Part shown: piece by piece, positions 62,599 through 64,000 of the stretch
How positions within the stretch are numbered: the stretch's first letter is position 1
How the letters are laid out: the number at the start of each line of letters is the position of its first letter
Origin: Paraburkholderia unamae
GTDB lineage: Bacteria; Pseudomonadota; Gammaproteobacteria; Burkholderiales; Burkholderiaceae
NCBI RefSeq assembly: GCF_003268775.1
Contig: NZ_QLSU01000032.1
Coordinates: 1-64,000 of the forward strand
Direction of reading: 5' to 3'
Length of the DNA stretch: 64,000 bases
The notes under the pieces: generated by a model
Told to the model about the DNA's origin: nothing
What the model saw: the letters and a program-made list of their open reading frames with translations, nothing else
Database searches by the model: none
Position numbers and translations under genes: made by a program

Positions 62599-63213
62599 AT
62601 GCAGTTGATCGGCATGATGGACTCCCCCTACGTGCGTCGCGTCGCGATTTCACTGCATGTGCTCGGCCTGCCGTTCGAGCATCGCAGCATTTCGGTGTTT
62701 CGCCAGTACGACGAATTTGCGCAGATCAATCCGGTCGTGAAAGCGCCGACTTTCATCGACGACGACGGCACCCAGCTAATCGATTCGACGCTGATCCTCG
62801 ACTACCTGGACCGCAAGGTGCCGGCGGCGCGGCGGCTGATGCCGGAGGAAACGCAGGAGCGCACGTTCGCGCTGCGCGTGAACGGTTTCGCGCTCGCGGC
62901 CATGGAAAAGACGGTGCAGCAGGTCTATGAGCGCGAACTGCGCCCTGCCGAGCGGCAGCACGAGCCGTGGTTCGAGCGCGTGAACGCGCAGATGCATGCG
63001 GCGTGGACGGTGCTCGACCGGCTCGTGGCGGGCCGGGACGGGTGGCTGTGCGCCGGACGCATCACCCAGGCCGACATCACGGCGGCCGTGGCCTGGCGAT
63101 TCAATCAGTACATCCTGCCCGGCTCCGTCGATCCTGCCCGATATCCGGCGATCGCCGCGCTTTCCGCGCGCGCCGAGGCCATGCCGGAATTCGTGGCGAC
63201 GCCGCTCGCCTGA
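62599..63213 (+). CDS. Glutathione S-transferase family protein
   Basis: A 204-residue GST. The N-terminal thioredoxin-fold domain (about 1-80) has the MDSPYVRRVAISLHVLGLPFEH active-site region (in part; Ser11 is the likely catalytic residue) and the glutathione-contacting VKAPTFIDDDG and LIDSTLILDYL. The C-terminal helical domain spans about 90-200. A cytoplasmic detoxification or isomerase role is likely; the substrate is unknown. GCGAGGTG precedes ATG 62599. Confidence 0.9.
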   Translation: MQLIGMMDSPYVRRVAISLHVLGLPFEHRSISVFRQYDEFAQINPVVKAPTFIDDDGTQLIDSTLILDYLDRKVPAARRLMPEETQERTFALRVNGFALAAMEKTVQQVYERELRPAERQHEPWFERVNAQMHAAWTVLDRLVAGRDGWLCAGRITQADITAAVAWRFNQYILPGSVDPARYPAIAALSARAEAMPEFVATPLA

Positions 63214-63418
63214 GGCGGGGCGCCCGCGCAGTGGCCGGCCGGGCGGCCGCTCCGGCCTGCGCCAACCTCGCATTTTCTCCACCGCCGCGCGATTGTTAGT
63301 GATTTGCGACAAGTGACTTCGCCAACGGCCCATTTATCGGCGCACGCTGCATTCCTAGAATGACAACCATTGAATGACCCTGCGTCAGGAGGACGCGGGG
63401 CATGCAGCGGGAGTGGTC

Positions 63419-63628
63419 ATGAAATCCTTTATCGAACGACAGTTGTATCAGCCGGCGCTGGTTCTGCCGATGGTGGACTTGATGCAGCTGATGGTGTCGC
63501 TCGACTTCAACATGGGGCAAGTCGGGCTGATGGTGGCAACGCGTGGCGCGCGCGCCGCATTCCTGCGTTCGCGCGAACTGTGGAACGCCGGGCACGGCGA
63601 AATCGTCCCGACCGATTGCGTGCACTGA
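63419..63628 (+). CDS. Hypothetical small protein
   Basis: A 69-residue protein beginning MKSFIERQLYQPALVLPMVDLMQLM, of which the middle (VDLMQLMVSLDFNMGQVGLMVA, in part) is methionine-rich and amphipathic rather than a clear membrane helix. GGGAG lies eight bases before ATG 63419. Codon pattern looks protein-like, unlike the surrounding shadow frames. No family recognised. Confidence 0.6.
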   Translation: MKSFIERQLYQPALVLPMVDLMQLMVSLDFNMGQVGLMVATRGARAAFLRSRELWNAGHGEIVPTDCVH

Positions 63629-63977
63629 GCGCGAGCCGTCGCCGCGCCTGCCGCTGAACGCGCAGTGCCGCGACCCCAGAACCGATACCCTTTACCGAAC
63701 GCCTGACGCCCACGCGCCGAGCGTTCGCCGATCCCCCTGACGCGCAGCGGCATCGCCCGTTTGCTGTTGTGACGTCACCCTGTGAGCCGCCTCGACGTGC
63801 GAGGCGGCTCTTTTTTTTGTGCTCGTTCTTCTGTGCCGATTCGCGACGCGCAACGGGCGGCTGCCATTCGCCGCGCGTAAGATGGCGCGAGTGGCGTCTC
63901 GCGTCTTTCGCGGCCGGGCGGCCCATTTCAGGCCCGATTTCCGTGCCCCGCCCGCGGCACCAGCAAAGGAGAGCGGC
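63629..63977. other. Intergenic region with a terminator
   Basis: A 349-bp stretch holding the strong terminator at 63784-63818 and the upstream region of the gene that begins at 63978. Nothing else was recognised. Confidence 0.5.
63784..63818 (+). terminator. Rho-independent terminator
   Basis: GAGCCGCCTCG and CGAGGCGGCTC form a perfect eleven-base stem around ACGTG, followed by eight T. It probably ends the transcript of the 69-residue protein gene. Confidence 0.93.
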
Positions 63978-64000
63978 ATGGCAGAACGGTTTGATGCGAT
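63978..64000 (+). CDS. Start of an unidentified gene, truncated by the window end
   Basis: An AAGGAG site followed by ATG 63978 opens a frame reading MAERFDA at the right edge. Too short to assign. Confidence 0.5.

Overview
The window is GC-rich, gene-dense chromosomal DNA of a member of the Burkholderiaceae, probably Paraburkholderia, Caballeronia or Burkholderia. This is inferred from the order ridA-like, relA, tRNA-Val, thrS, infC, rpmI, rplT, pheS, pheT, ihfA, merR-like, tRNA-Pro and from protein family content (DUF2844/DUF3443 pair, XylFGH with XylR). No IS element, prophage or CRISPR array was seen.

Layout. 1-8282: fatty-acid and ketone-body genes (ETF-ubiquinone oxidoreductase, SDR, hot-dog thioesterase, ScoAB), a PAS-LuxR regulator, a hydrolase, a RidA-like protein and the ppGpp synthetase RelA. 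8356-17147: the translation block, from tRNA-Val through thrS-infC-rpmI-rplT, pheST and ihfA to tRNA-Pro. 17403-22373: two transporters, a PagL-type lipid A deacylase, a DUF190 protein and a 3-hydroxyacyl-CoA dehydrogenase. 22398-32081: a complete xylose system (aldose epimerase, XylR, isomerase, kinase, XylFGH importer). 32579-39607: a ClpK/ClpC-like AAA+ chaperone, then a two-gene DNA-repair module made of a FAN1-type nuclease and an XPD-type helicase with its own nuclease-like domain. 39742-49620: envelope lipoproteins, BamC, lactate permease, ThiC with its TPP riboswitch, and Rnk. 50229-52381: an exporter and three small stress-type genes. 52432-59835: a LacI-regulated ABC importer with a GpdQ/CpdA-like phosphodiesterase and an MFS protein. 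59982-64000: an intron-split tRNA-Leu, several small secreted proteins, a GST and the start of a further gene.

Two RNA-level systems stand out. First, tRNA-Leu(UAA) at 59982-60349 is interrupted between U34 and A35 by a 283-nt intron. It carries the conserved core of subgroup IC3 group I introns, the P1 pairing and the terminal G. Second, the thrS leader encodes a 14-residue peptide with five threonines. A strong terminator follows, and a six-base segment just after the peptide stop can pair with that terminator. This is the layout of a classical attenuator sensing charged tRNA-Thr, here controlling the synthetase and possibly infC.

Other regulation visible in the sequence: a 45-bp element shared by the xylA and xylB upstream regions, two LacI-type operators in the ABC locus, an FNR/ANR-like box before a small secreted protein, and several perfect palindromes in promoter regions. 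All functional assignments rest on motif and family recognition by reading; no database search was possible.
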